A stretch of DNA of 11,360 bases from Spirochaetia bacterium (GCA_016784705.1 JADHUD010000056.1:1-11360); one strand, 5' to 3'; positions 1-8,055 are shown, counted from the stretch's first letter. Made by a program: numbers and translations. Notes: generated by a model from the letters alone, not told the origin.

Positions 1-206
1 GAAAACAGTATGACTGAAACAAAAAGCGATTCCGTCATTTGCAGCCCGTATTTTTTTGCCATTACAAATTCGCTCAAAACCCCAACGGCCGCCACAACAG
101 CTAGAACGGCAGTAAAACGCCATCCATAGAAATATATTGCAGCCAGACAGAGCGGGGTCAGTCCTTTTAAGACATTACGCATTGCTTGCTGTTTCTGTAT
201 TTTCAC
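1..206 (-). CDS. rnfD: RnfD/NqrB-family electron transport complex subunit, N-terminal part (cut by window edge)
   Basis: Reading on the minus strand from GTG at 206-204 gives 68 codons before the window ends. The start reads VKIQKQQAMRNVLKGLTPLC, followed by alternating hydrophobic stretches that look like the first membrane helices. The short basic N-terminus, then 'RNVLKGLTP' and an 'AAIYFYGWR' helix, resembles RnfD and NqrB. These are the integral-membrane, FMN-carrying subunits of the Rnf and Na+-NQR complexes, which move electrons between ferredoxin or NADH and quinone or NAD while pumping Na+ or H+. The flavin-binding threonine would lie outside the window. A GGGAGGA ribosome site (211-217) sits a few bases upstream and supports the GTG start. 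Without the rest of the gene or its neighbours I cannot separate RnfD from NqrB. Family assignment is from recall of the N-terminal pattern only. Confidence 0.6.
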   Translation of the reverse strand, partial: MKIQKQQAMRNVLKGLTPLCLAAIYFYGWRFTAVLAVVAAVGVLSEFVMAKKYGLQMTESLFVSVILF

Positions 207-255
207 TGGATCCTCCCAAAAGTTTATTAAAAGTAAAGTTTTTCAAAACGTTAAT

Positions 256-288
256 TGAGTTAACTCATTGATTTTGCATTCCAACTCA
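256..288. promoter_or_regulatory. Palindrome TGAGTTAACTCA plus repeated AACTCA, possible operator
   Basis: A perfect 12-bp palindrome, TGAGTTAACTCA, spans 256-267. The half-site AACTCA recurs at 283-288, exactly 21 bp (two helical turns) from the copy at 262-267. It lies between the candidate promoter and the start of the rnfD-like gene. The same AACTCA/TGAGTT half-sites form the inverted repeat before the MFS gene (1594-1618), but in the other relative orientation. The regulator is unknown. Confidence 0.35.
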
Positions 289-301
289 CTTTTCCCCGAT
301 A

Positions 302-330
302 ATTATACCATAGGAGTTGATTTTTATCAG
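302..330 (-). promoter_or_regulatory. Candidate sigma70 promoter of the rnfD-like gene
   Basis: On the minus strand a perfect TATAAT lies at 307-302. A 17-bp spacer upstream there is CTGATA (330-325), four of six matches to TTGACA. Transcription would start near 295 and leave a leader of about 90 nt that contains the palindrome at 256-267. This is inferred from pattern only. Confidence 0.4.
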
Positions 331-346
331 AGGTTTTTTACGGTAG

Positions 347-1579
347 TTACTCCTTTCCCTTTTTCAGGAAAATACTCATAATCCAGTATGAAGCAGCACC
401 TGCAAAAGCGACAGCACTGACAACAGGCCAGATTGCGGAGATCCCATATACCTCTATTACCCATCCGGAGATCCAGGGACTGAGCGCAAATCCGATGCCA
501 TGAATCCAGGTTATCATACCATTAAATCTGCCGCGATGTGTAATAGGTGTATGACTGGCAACAAAAACATTTGAATTGGTCACCATAAGAATTTCTCCAA
601 AGGTCCAAATACAAGTCGATACAATAAACATTCCCAGACTCTTTGTAAATAAAATCATTCCAAATCCCAGGAAATAGAGAGCCCCTGCAATAGCCATATT
701 GGTTATGGACCGCAACCTTTTTGTAATAGAGGTCAGTGGAGCTGTAAAAAGAAGGACAATAAGTGCATTTGAAGTCATTATATAACCGTATATCTTTGGA
801 CCTTTAACACTAAAGAGCTCGTTAATCTGCAAAGGAAGTGAGAATTGATGCTGTGAATAGACGAAACTGATCAATGAAGCAATCAGAAGATAGGTGATCA
901 ATGCGGGTCTTCTTAAAAAAACAGAAAAAAACCTGCCCTCTTCAGCCCGTTCTCCATCAGTTCTTGTTGCAAGATTCTCTATGATTTTCTCTTTTGTGGG
1001 TTTTGTGTCAGGAACCTGAAACAGAACTACTACCGCTGCAAATAATGTTGTTGCAGCATCTCCCCAGAAAATCCAGTTCAAATGATTTGCAAAAAGGAGC
1101 CCTGCCAGTATCGGACCAACCGCAACACCTATATTTGTTCCCAGATAGAGCAGTGAAAAAGCCCTCTTTCTTTCAAGCCCCTCTGTTAAATCAGTTACCA
1201 TAGCATTAGTAACCGGCCAGGTTGCCCCGCGAAAGGATGATGAGATGAAAATCAGCCAAGGAACTGTCATGGATACCGGAAGAAATCCGCATATAAGGTA
1301 TGATACGGCAAATACCGATTGGCAAAAAACAAGAACTGCTTTTCTGTTAAACCGGTCGGATACATATCCTCCCAGAAGAATACCAAAACCATTCATCACA
1401 CCGGTCATCATGATAAATCTGCCAGCGCCTGCTTCATCAAAACCAAGTCGTGCTGTCAAATAAAAAACAAGAAAGAGTTGAACAAAATCACCCATTCTGT
1501 TCACTATGCGCGCGGCAAATAGAACATAGATACTTCTGTTCAACCCCCGATACTCTGTTATAAAGCCAGGTTTTTTCAT
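347..1579 (-). CDS. Major facilitator superfamily transporter, drug-efflux-like
   Basis: This is a 410-residue protein with the hydrophobic profile of a 12-helix MFS carrier and a hydrophilic central loop at about residues 190-220. The MFS motif A loop between helices 2 and 3 is seen as G70-G-Y-V-S-D75-R-F-N-R79-K. A motif C-like stretch (G147 to G160, with VGPILAG) lies in helix 5 and is typical of proton-coupled antiporters of the DHA1 group. An early 'RMGD' at 28-31 also fits. The likely role is H+-driven export of a small molecule from the cytoplasm; the substrate cannot be read from the sequence. The ATG start at 1579 has only a weak GAGAAA ribosome site. The gene lies 65 bp after the nrdJ stop on the same strand, but its own operator-like inverted repeat suggests independent control. 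No clear terminator follows its stop. Confidence 0.85.
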   Translation of the reverse strand: MKKPGFITEYRGLNRSIYVLFAARIVNRMGDFVQLFLVFYLTARLGFDEAGAGRFIMMTGVMNGFGILLGGYVSDRFNRKAVLVFCQSVFAVSYLICGFLPVSMTVPWLIFISSSFRGATWPVTNAMVTDLTEGLERKRAFSLLYLGTNIGVAVGPILAGLLFANHLNWIFWGDAATTLFAAVVVLFQVPDTKPTKEKIIENLATRTDGERAEEGRFFSVFLRRPALITYLLIASLISFVYSQHQFSLPLQINELFSVKGPKIYGYIMTSNALIVLLFTAPLTSITKRLRSITNMAIAGALYFLGFGMILFTKSLGMFIVSTCIWTFGEILMVTNSNVFVASHTPITHRGRFNGMITWIHGIGFALSPWISGWVIEVYGISAIWPVVSAVAFAGAASYWIMSIFLKKGKE

Positions 1580-1593
1580 CTATTTTTCTCAAC

Positions 1594-1618
1594 AACTCAA
1601 ATACTGTATATTTGAGTT
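1594..1618. promoter_or_regulatory. 10-bp inverted repeat, likely operator of the MFS gene
   Basis: AACTCAAATA (1594-1603) and its exact complement TATTTGAGTT (1609-1618) are separated by CTGTA. The 25-bp symmetric site lies 14 bp upstream of the MFS start codon. No T-run follows on the minus strand, so it is unlikely to be the nrdJ terminator. The size and symmetry fit a TetR- or MarR-type dimeric repressor of an efflux gene, but no regulator gene is present in the window. Confidence 0.55.
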
Positions 1619-1644
1619 TTCCTCATTTTGTTACTTTTTTTGTT

Positions 1645-4158
1645 TCAGCATTCACTGTGCCCGCAGGAAAAACATTTTTTGCAGCCCTCTATATTAAGAA
1701 ACGTCGCATTTCCGCATACCGGACAAATATCAGATTGAATTGCTTTTTTCTCTCCCGTTTTCTCTTTTTTATTAAAAGTTAAATCAAACTGTTTCTTTTC
1801 GTTCTCATCCTCTTCATCAGGCAGTTGCGGGTATGGGTGATTTGGCTGGTCAGATCCAATATGTTCCTCAAGCACTTGTGCAATTGCATCAGGAAGACTC
1901 ATTACCCGGTTTTTCCCGAATCCGGTCTGCCTGCCTGAACCAATTCCACGCAGCTGGGCAATAACAGATTCTGCCCTCTGAGCCGGTGTCAGCGGACTCG
2001 GCATTCTGAGCACCAGGCTTACCAGCCGGCCAAGACCTTCAGCATCTGCAGCAACATCAGAACCTACTTTAGCCACATTAACAAAGACTTCAAAAGGATC
2101 ATCTCCATGGTGTCCATCAGAATTTACGGTAATATAGGCTGTTCCGATGGGTGTAGCCTTCCGATAGGTAGTTCCGCGAAGGAGCGTAGACCGAACCCGG
2201 GGTTTAATATCTATTTCAACCGGTTCCTCCAGGACATCGTCATCATCATCCATTTTATTTAACACCTGAGTCTCACGGGAACCATCCCTATAGGTCGTTC
2301 CTCCCTTGCATCCCAGATCATACATCTGTTCGTATAATTTTCCCGTCTCCTCAACGGTATAATCAGCCGGTGTATTACCGGTTTTTGAGATACTGGAATC
2401 CACCCATCTCTGTATTGCCGCCTGTACCTTCACATGACCGTCAGGAGAGAGATCCATTGCAGAAACAAAGTAGTCAGGCATGTTCTCACCTTCATGCTCT
2501 GCCAGCCACTCTTCATATACATCTACGCGTTCTATATGAGATCCCATTCTTCCAACACGTTCCCACTCCCAGAAATAGTAGGGCTCTATCCCTGTACTGG
2601 TTCCAACCATTGTTCCGGTAGTTCCGGTAGGAGCCTGAGTAAGGAGTGTTACATTTCTTATTCCCTTCTCCCTTACCAATGCACGGATTTCATCAGGCAT
2701 CTGCAGCATGAATCCACTCTGAAGAAATTTTTCTGCGTCAAATAGAGGAAAACTACCCTTCTCTTCGGCCAGCATTGAACTCTCACGATATGCCTCTACA
2801 CAGATAAATTTAAAGAGAGTATCGAGAAATTTAAGCGATTCTTCACTGCCGTAAGCCAGTTTTAATCTAATCAGCATTTCAGCCAGACCCATTGTTCCAA
2901 GACCAATTCTTCTCTCTGACTGCTGTCTGTCCCGGTTTTCATCAAAAAAGTATGGGGTATCATCTATTACATCATCTAAAAACCTGACAGCATACTGTAC
3001 AGTTTTTTTCAGTTCATTCCATTGCACGTGCTCGCTGCCGGATTTTACAAACCTTGCAAGATTTATCGAACCGAGATTACAGACACCCCAGGGGGGAAGC
3101 CCCTGTTCTCCGCATGGATTAGTACAACGTATACTGGTATAATACCAGGAATTGCTCATGTAATTGTACCGGTCAATAAAAAACAGTCCGGGTTCTGCTG
3201 AAGCCCATGCGCTTTTCACAATATTGTCCCATATGTCCCGGGCTTTCAGCGTTTTATATTCTATAACTTTTTTACCTGCTTTTCTCCATGCATTGAGATC
3301 ACCATCCCAAATTTTATTGTATTCAGGATCACTGGTATCAGGAAAATAGGTTTTCCAGTCACCGTTTTTTTTGACAGCTTCCATGAAATCATCGGTAATT
3401 CCTACACTAATATTAGCGTTTTCTATTTTTCCCATCTCACGTTTACTATCAATAAAGTCAAGAATATCCGGATGCCAGACATCTAGAATCAACATGAGGG
3501 CACCGCGCCGGCTGCCTCCCTGCTCGATAAGACCAGTGACAAAGCTGTATAGAGCGCCCCATGAAACAGAACCGCTAGATCGTCCATTTACACCCTTAAC
3601 AAAGGCGTGCCGGGGACGCAGGGAGGAAAGGTTCATACCAACGCCTCCCCCGCGTGACATAATCTCTGTCATTTGCGTCAGGGTTTTCATAATACCGCCC
3701 CGGCTGTCTTTTGGAGATGGAATTACATAGCAGTTGTAGTAGGTTAATTTCTGATCCGTGCCTGCACCTGTTAATATTCTTCCCCCGGGAACAAATTTCC
3801 AATCTTCCAGCAGCCACTCAAACTCTTTCTTCCAGAATTCAGCAGATTCATCCTTTTCCTGACCGGAAATTCCAGCAGCAACTCGTTTATGCATTTGTTC
3901 CGGGGTGATCTCCAGGGGTTTATCAAGGTGATCCAGACTGCATACTATTTCAGAGTTGTCTTCCAGTTTAACCAAAACGGTATCGTTTGCTAAAAACTCT
4001 TCAATTACTCCAATTTCACGCTGTCCAGTCTGCTGGTTACTTACTGCTACCACAAGATCATTTTTTTTCAAAGATTTTTTCTTCGTATCTTTTAATGCAT
4101 ATCTATCAAAGAAAATTTTTCTTCCTAACGGCTTTAAGCTGCTTTTTATAGTAGTCAC
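1645..4158 (-). CDS. nrdJ: Adenosylcobalamin-dependent (class II) ribonucleoside-diphosphate reductase
   Basis: The 837-residue protein reduces ribonucleotides to deoxyribonucleotides using a thiyl radical generated from adenosylcobalamin, so it needs no oxygen and no separate radical subunit. The class II core is complete: C143 in 'YNCYV', N347-P-C349-G-E351 carrying the radical cysteine, and C360 eleven residues later in 'CNLGSINL'. The same spacing is known from the Thermotoga maritima enzyme, where C143 and C360 correspond to the redox pair. The phosphate loop 'APTGTTG' is at 509-515. After an acidic linker, the C-terminus has six cysteines (C812, C815, C826, C829, C832, C837), the usual flexible zinc-ribbon/reducing tail of NrdJ. 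Start: GTG at 4158 with GGGAGG five bases upstream. The N-terminal 80 residues look like a small beta-rich extension. Likely NrdR-repressed (see boxes at 4423 and 4465). Confidence 0.95.
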   Translation of the reverse strand: MTTIKSSLKPLGRKIFFDRYALKDTKKKSLKKNDLVVAVSNQQTGQREIGVIEEFLANDTVLVKLEDNSEIVCSLDHLDKPLEITPEQMHKRVAAGISGQEKDESAEFWKKEFEWLLEDWKFVPGGRILTGAGTDQKLTYYNCYVIPSPKDSRGGIMKTLTQMTEIMSRGGGVGMNLSSLRPRHAFVKGVNGRSSGSVSWGALYSFVTGLIEQGGSRRGALMLILDVWHPDILDFIDSKREMGKIENANISVGITDDFMEAVKKNGDWKTYFPDTSDPEYNKIWDGDLNAWRKAGKKVIEYKTLKARDIWDNIVKSAWASAEPGLFFIDRYNYMSNSWYYTSIRCTNPCGEQGLPPWGVCNLGSINLARFVKSGSEHVQWNELKKTVQYAVRFLDDVIDDTPYFFDENRDRQQSERRIGLGTMGLAEMLIRLKLAYGSEESLKFLDTLFKFICVEAYRESSMLAEEKGSFPLFDAEKFLQSGFMLQMPDEIRALVREKGIRNVTLLTQAPTGTTGTMVGTSTGIEPYYFWEWERVGRMGSHIERVDVYEEWLAEHEGENMPDYFVSAMDLSPDGHVKVQAAIQRWVDSSISKTGNTPADYTVEETGKLYEQMYDLGCKGGTTYRDGSRETQVLNKMDDDDDVLEEPVEIDIKPRVRSTLLRGTTYRKATPIGTAYITVNSDGHHGDDPFEVFVNVAKVGSDVAADAEGLGRLVSLVLRMPSPLTPAQRAESVIAQLRGIGSGRQTGFGKNRVMSLPDAIAQVLEEHIGSDQPNHPYPQLPDEEDENEKKQFDLTFNKKEKTGEKKAIQSDICPVCGNATFLNIEGCKKCFSCGHSEC

Positions 4159-4190
4159 AAATTCCTCCCGAAGGTTTCTATTCGCTGATA

Positions 4191-4247
4191 TGAAGTTTGT
4201 CTATATATTCAAATACAAACTTCTGACCAAATCGTCGAAATTTCCTC
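4191..4247 (-). repeat. Leader repeat, short copy (upstream of nrdJ)
   Basis: Read on the minus strand, 4244-4216 matches the recombinase-leader copy (8450-8478) at 28 of 29 bases, and 4208-4191 matches 8506-8523 at 18 of 18. Within it, GAAGTTTGT (4192-4200) and ACAAACTTC (4215-4223) form a 9-bp inverted repeat with a 14-nt loop. The element ends 32 nt before the nrdJ GTG codon. It lacks the two palindromic insertions found in the other copy. Function is unknown: a dispersed repeat, a mobile-element footprint or a shared leader signal are all possible. Confidence 0.75.
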
Positions 4248-4332
4248 ATCTGAGTCAATATAAAATTTAAAAAAGTTTGTCTGAAGCACCAACCCAGAAA
4301 TAACATGACAAAATTAGTAAGTAATATCACAT

Positions 4333-4356
4333 TCAGCAAAAACGCTGAGTTTCAGC
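4333..4356 (-). promoter_or_regulatory. Competing hairpins in the nrdJ leader
   Basis: On the minus strand GCTGA (4356-4352), TCAGC (4348-4344) and GCTGA (4337-4333) follow one another with loops of 3 and 6 nt. The middle segment can pair with either neighbour, so the two 5-bp hairpins exclude each other. The stems are short and no terminator T-run follows, so a regulatory role is only a possibility. Confidence 0.2.
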
Positions 4357-4422
4357 ATACTCCAATCTTTGCTGCCCTGCAAGATATTCTGACGTATTTT
4401 GAAGAATTTACATAAAAAAATA

Positions 4423-4438
4423 ACACTATATTTTGTGT
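4423..4438. promoter_or_regulatory. NrdR box 1 (proximal)
   Basis: ACACTATATTTTGTGT matches the known NrdR consensus ACACWATATATWGTGT at 15 of 16 positions. NrdR is the zinc-ribbon/ATP-cone repressor of ribonucleotide reductase genes. The box lies just downstream of the predicted transcription start of nrdJ, a good position for repression. The nrdR gene itself is not in the window. Confidence 0.8.
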
Positions 4439-4448
4439 GATTTTGATA

Positions 4449-4454
4449 ATTATA
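4449..4454 (-). promoter_or_regulatory. nrdJ: Candidate -10 element of nrdJ
   Basis: A perfect TATAAT on the minus strand lies between the two NrdR boxes. No good -35 is visible; the -35 zone overlaps the distal NrdR box. This arrangement, with RNA polymerase contacts framed by both boxes, is usual for NrdR-controlled promoters. Confidence 0.45.
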
Positions 4455-4464
4455 AACGTATATA

Positions 4465-4480
4465 ACACTATATATACATT
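4465..4480. promoter_or_regulatory. NrdR box 2 (distal, degenerate)
   Basis: ACACTATATATACATT keeps one perfect half-site and the AT core, 13 of 16 matches to the NrdR consensus. It starts 42 bp from box 1, about four helical turns, so both boxes face the same side of the DNA. Known paired boxes are usually about three turns apart. Confidence 0.65.
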
Positions 4481-4545
4481 TCTATAATGATCATATCGTT
4501 AGCAGTAAAAGAGTTGTGTATTAGTAAATTTTGTTTAATCTGTAT

Positions 4546-5658
4546 TTAGTGTTTTGCGATTCGATCTCTTGTTTTTCGGTCAAATCCCATACAGACAGCT
4601 TCCAATAAGTCTATTAATTGATAGAAATCATCAATACAAATAAGACAGTTGTGGCTGTGGGCATACCTTACAGGAACACCGGTAACAATTGATGGTATCC
4701 CCCTGCCTGCAAGATGCAGCTCTTTTCCATCAGTTCCGCCGCCTTTTCTCACGGTTTCCTGAATAAGCACCCCTTTTTCACCGGCAGTTTCGCGAATAAA
4801 GTCTATAAGCCCCGGATCGGCTATCATAGTAGGATCAAAAATTCGAACATGCGCACCGCCGCGCACACAAGTTTGAGGATTTGGCGGACCTCCCGGCAAA
4901 TCATCAGCCGGAGCTCCTTCAAGAATAATTGCTATATCGGCATCTATATAATTAGCAAGTACCGAGGCTCCTCTGGCTCCAACCTCTTCCTGCACAGTTG
5001 CTGCTAAAATTACCGTGTTTTCTCTGCCTGTTTTCCCGGAGAGTCTCAGACCGAGCTCCACCAGTGCTGCAGTGCCAATCCTGTCATCAAAGGCCTTTGA
5101 CATCATACACCTGCTTATCTCATTGTACGAGTAAGAGGTAACAGGTGTAACAATATCACCAATCCGAATTCCAAAGTTTTCAATAACTTCCTGCTTTGCA
5201 GCAGCACCAATATCAACAAATAAATCGGAGATTTCCGGGACATCACTTTTTCGGTCTTTCAGGAAATGCGGAGATATGCTGCCGATAATACCGGGAATCT
5301 TAATTCCCTGCCAATTTGTTATCTCAACTGGAGAGGAGGGCAGTGTTATAGGATTCCAGCCGCCAAGATTGTGTATTCTGATAAATCCTTCATGCAGGAT
5401 TTCAGATACCATAAATCCAATCTCATCCTGATGTGCCGCCAGCAGTATTTTGGGTATATCTGATAAGTTAGATTGATTATTCCGTATGGTATTCTCCATA
5501 GTCCACAGAGCATTACCAATTCTATCCACTGAATATGTTCCAGAGATTCCTTTGAGCTCTTCATGCAGAATTTTTGTAATATCCTGCTCGTAACCGGGAA
5601 GCCCTGATACCAGAGTCAGCTTTTTTATCAAATTAATCGTGCCTTGTTCTGTTCTCAT
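4546..5658 (-). CDS. M42 family metallopeptidase (FrvX/YsdC-type aminopeptidase)
   Basis: This is a cytosolic di-metal aminopeptidase that trims N-terminal residues from peptides; family members form tetrahedral dodecamers. Numbered from the GTG at 5673 (375 residues), the expected residues are H81 and D83 ('AAHQDEIGF'), bridging D196 ('KAFDDRIG'), catalytic E229 and ligand E230 ('QEEVGARG'), and H339 ('RYAHSHN'). The fifth ligand position is E252 in 'LEGAPADD' rather than the Asp of the Pyrococcus TET enzymes, which I take as a subgroup feature. The substrate cannot be read off. I chose ATG 5658 (370 residues, MRTEQ...) because neither start has a strong ribosome site and ATG is the commoner codon; GTG 5673 adds five residues. 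The gene starts 65 bp after the kinase stop (50 bp from the GTG alternative) with no terminator between, so co-transcription with the kinase is likely. Confidence 0.88.
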   Translation of the reverse strand: MRTEQGTINLIKKLTLVSGLPGYEQDITKILHEELKGISGTYSVDRIGNALWTMENTIRNNQSNLSDIPKILLAAHQDEIGFMVSEILHEGFIRIHNLGGWNPITLPSSPVEITNWQGIKIPGIIGSISPHFLKDRKSDVPEISDLFVDIGAAAKQEVIENFGIRIGDIVTPVTSYSYNEISRCMMSKAFDDRIGTAALVELGLRLSGKTGRENTVILAATVQEEVGARGASVLANYIDADIAIILEGAPADDLPGGPPNPQTCVRGGAHVRIFDPTMIADPGLIDFIRETAGEKGVLIQETVRKGGGTDGKELHLAGRGIPSIVTGVPVRYAHSHNCLICIDDFYQLIDLLEAVCMGFDRKTRDRIAKH

Positions 5659-5723
5659 TCTTTCAGTATACACAGCAAAAAGAAAAATTGAAATATTAAT
5701 ACCGTTTGAATCTCTCTGTCCGG

Positions 5724-8045
5724 CTACTGTTCGGAATGTTTCTTCAAATTTTTTTCAAGTAACTCCGACAGCTCTGCTGCCGTAAAAGGTTTTCGAAGAC
5801 TTGCAGTAAATCCATATTTTTCGGGATTAGCCATGATCGGATCCACCGAATAACCGCTTGCTACAAAAACGGGAGTTTCTGAACATATTTTCCTGATTTG
5901 TCCGATAGCTTCTCTCCCGCCTATACCGCCGGGAACAGTAAGGTCAAAAATCAATCCGGTAAGCTTTCGATCAGCTTTAGTTTCGGTCATGAAAAAATCA
6001 ACCGCATCTTTTCCACTCTCTTTCAACACTACTGTGTACCCAAAAGATTCAAGCATTTTTCCTGTAATAACACGAATTGCTTCCTCATCATCCATGACTA
6101 AAAAGGTGCCGCTTCCCCTATGCTTCCCAGGTGTTTTTCCTGCCTGGGTCGAAATGAATTGGGTGGAGGCCGGTAGATACAGATGAAACGTACTGCCGCG
6201 GCCAGGTTCAGATTCAACATCTATACACCCTCCATGCCGTTCAACAATAGAATAACAGGTAGCAAGACCAAGTCCGTGCCCTTTAGATTTTGTCGAATAA
6301 TAGGGATCGAAAATGCGTGGCAGAAATTCTCTTGGTATTCCTATGCCCTGGTCTTTAATTGACAACTTCACATAATTTCCAGCGTTAAGTAAGATGTGCT
6401 CTTTTTCAGATAAGGAGATGTTCCGGGCAGAAACTTCAATCGTACCGCCATTCGGCATGGCTTGCTGGGCATTTATGATGACATTGTCGATAACTTGACT
6501 CATCTGGTTTTTATCAAAAATGCATGGCCACAGATTTTCATGAATCTGGAATCTACTCGAAACCGATGATCCGCTCAGCGCAAATTGAACTGATTTTTCA
6601 ACAAAGGGAAAAAGATGCTCAACTTTTTTTATTGGTGAGCCGCCTTTTGCAAAGGTCAATAATTGACGTGTAAGCGCACGTGCCCTGTCAAAGCTGCTTA
6701 ATGCTTCTGTTAAGTAGTTTGATACTGCCTCTTTCGGGGTTTCATCAAGTGCCATTTCAATATAGCCGAAAATGCCGCTGAGAATGTTATTGAAGTCGTG
6801 GGCTATACCCCCTGCAAGAGTGCCGAGAGATTCTAATTTCTGCGCTTTTTGTATGGAATCTTCAAGTTTCTGCTTTTCGGTCATGTCCCGGAAAACAAGT
6901 ACTACGCCAATAACCCGGCTCTCACTATCATGAATCGGTGCGCCGCTGTCCCCTATTACAATTTCCCTGCCGTCTTTTGCAATCAGGCAGGTCTGACTAT
7001 CCAATTCCACGACTTCTCCTGCTGCAAGCACTTTTTCAGCCGGGTTCCCGTATTGCTGCCTCGTGATTCCGTGGATAATATTGAACACTTCAAGTAATGG
7101 CCGTCCGGCGGCTTCCTCGGAATTCCACCCCGTCAACACCTCAGCAGCTCTATTAAGCATAACAATATTTCCGTTTATGTCAGTAGTAATTACTCCATCA
7201 CCTATGCTGCGAAGGGTAACAGCAAGATGCTCTTTTTCGGCGGCCAGTGCTAGTTCCGCATTCTTCCGTTCGGAAATATCTCTCGTTATAGAAACAATAT
7301 GCGGAACTCCTTCCAAATCAATGACACTGGCAGACATAAGAGCTGTCGTCACAGAACCGTCTTTCCGCCGGAACTCCGCTTGAAGATTTGTATAATACCC
7401 TTTTTCCTTTAATCCCCGCACTAATTCCAGTCTGTCTGCAGGATTTTGCCATATGTTTATCTCTCCCGATGTTTTTCCTATTGCATCTTCTCGGGTAAAC
7501 CCGGTCAGCAGGGTAAATCCCTTGTTAATATCTATATATAATCCATCTTCCAGCCGATTGATGTTGACAGCATCCGGACTCGTGTGAAAGGCTGCCTTAA
7601 AGAGATTTTCGCTCTCCAGAAGTAATCTTTCAGATTGCTTGCGCTCATTGATATCATGATAATTAAGTAATACACCATTTATTGCAGGATCGCTAATTCG
7701 GTTTGCAGCAGTCAGTTCTATCCATGTATACGTCCCTTTTTTACATTTGGCTCTGCATTCAACCGTCACGGCAGTATTATCTTTTTCCACTAATGTATAA
7801 AATTCTTTCTGAATCCTTTCAAGATCTTCCGGATGAATAAATTCCCAGCTATCTGTACCTACCAGCTCTTCAGGTTTCCATCCAAACCATCTCTCAATAT
7901 TCGGGCTTACATACTTCAGAAGCCCATCAGTACCCAGGATACAGATAACATCACCAATATTCGCTATCATCGCAGAGTGTCTTGCATTAATCTCCAGTAT
8001 CATCTTGTCCTTATCTTGATTTTGCACCGGATTTTTTTCGTGCAT
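5724..8045 (-). CDS. Soluble hybrid sensor histidine kinase: three PAS domains, HisKA, HATPase, receiver
   Basis: From ATG 8045 the protein has 773 residues and no membrane segment, so it should sense a cytoplasmic signal. PAS domains lie at about 20-135, 145-262 and 272-390; each ends in the usual 'I.ERK' or 'TEKQ' linker. The HisKA helix has H416 in 'GGIAHDFNN', the NtrB-like type common in hybrid kinases. The ATPase shows N525, D565 ('DQGIGI') and the 'GHGLGLA' loop near 590. The C-terminal receiver has D652-D653, phospho-acceptor D701 ('FDLTVPGG'), S730 and K752. It would autophosphorylate H416 and pass phosphate to its own receiver, then probably on to an Hpt protein not in the window. 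An open frame extends upstream to GTG 8108, but the six-G ribosome site at 8050-8055 points to ATG 8045. No PAS ligand (haem, flavin) motif stands out. Confidence 0.92.
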   Translation of the reverse strand: MHEKNPVQNQDKDKMILEINARHSAMIANIGDVICILGTDGLLKYVSPNIERWFGWKPEELVGTDSWEFIHPEDLERIQKEFYTLVEKDNTAVTVECRAKCKKGTYTWIELTAANRISDPAINGVLLNYHDINERKQSERLLLESENLFKAAFHTSPDAVNINRLEDGLYIDINKGFTLLTGFTREDAIGKTSGEINIWQNPADRLELVRGLKEKGYYTNLQAEFRRKDGSVTTALMSASVIDLEGVPHIVSITRDISERKNAELALAAEKEHLAVTLRSIGDGVITTDINGNIVMLNRAAEVLTGWNSEEAAGRPLLEVFNIIHGITRQQYGNPAEKVLAAGEVVELDSQTCLIAKDGREIVIGDSGAPIHDSESRVIGVVLVFRDMTEKQKLEDSIQKAQKLESLGTLAGGIAHDFNNILSGIFGYIEMALDETPKEAVSNYLTEALSSFDRARALTRQLLTFAKGGSPIKKVEHLFPFVEKSVQFALSGSSVSSRFQIHENLWPCIFDKNQMSQVIDNVIINAQQAMPNGGTIEVSARNISLSEKEHILLNAGNYVKLSIKDQGIGIPREFLPRIFDPYYSTKSKGHGLGLATCYSIVERHGGCIDVESEPGRGSTFHLYLPASTQFISTQAGKTPGKHRGSGTFLVMDDEEAIRVITGKMLESFGYTVVLKESGKDAVDFFMTETKADRKLTGLIFDLTVPGGIGGREAIGQIRKICSETPVFVASGYSVDPIMANPEKYGFTASLRKPFTAAELSELLEKNLKKHSEQ

Positions 8046-8049
8046 GATT

Positions 8050-8055
8050 CCCCCC
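8050..8055 (-). promoter_or_regulatory. Ribosome site that fixes the kinase start
   Basis: GGGGGG on the minus strand ends four bases before ATG 8045. The longer open frame from GTG 8108 has no comparable site. Confidence 0.6.

Larger units (their letters stand above)
4159..4545 (-). other. nrdJ leader and promoter region, no clear gene
   Basis: This 387-bp gap lies between the M42 peptidase stop and the nrdJ start. From the nrdJ side it holds the repeat at 4191-4247, another copy of the 10-mer AAGTTTGTCT at 4273-4282 (exactly 80 bp from the one at 4193-4202), a three-part hairpin set at 4333-4356, and the NrdR boxes around a TATAAT. If transcription starts near 4442 the nrdJ leader is about 280 nt. 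I see no B12 box or cobalamin riboswitch. An open frame of 42 codons (4178-4306, minus) crosses the repeat but has no ribosome site. Confidence 0.6.

Noticed and set aside
2434..2745. Plus-strand open frames inside nrdJ (and similar ones inside the kinase and MFS genes)
   Set aside because: They are antisense shadows of clearly coding minus-strand genes, with no ribosome sites or known motifs.
4178..4306. 42-codon open frame across the nrdJ leader repeat (minus strand)
   Set aside because: It has no ribosome site, crosses a repeat with hairpin structure, and resembles no protein I know.
4159..4422. Cobalamin riboswitch upstream of the B12-dependent reductase
   Set aside because: No B12 box or the expected multi-stem layout can be found.
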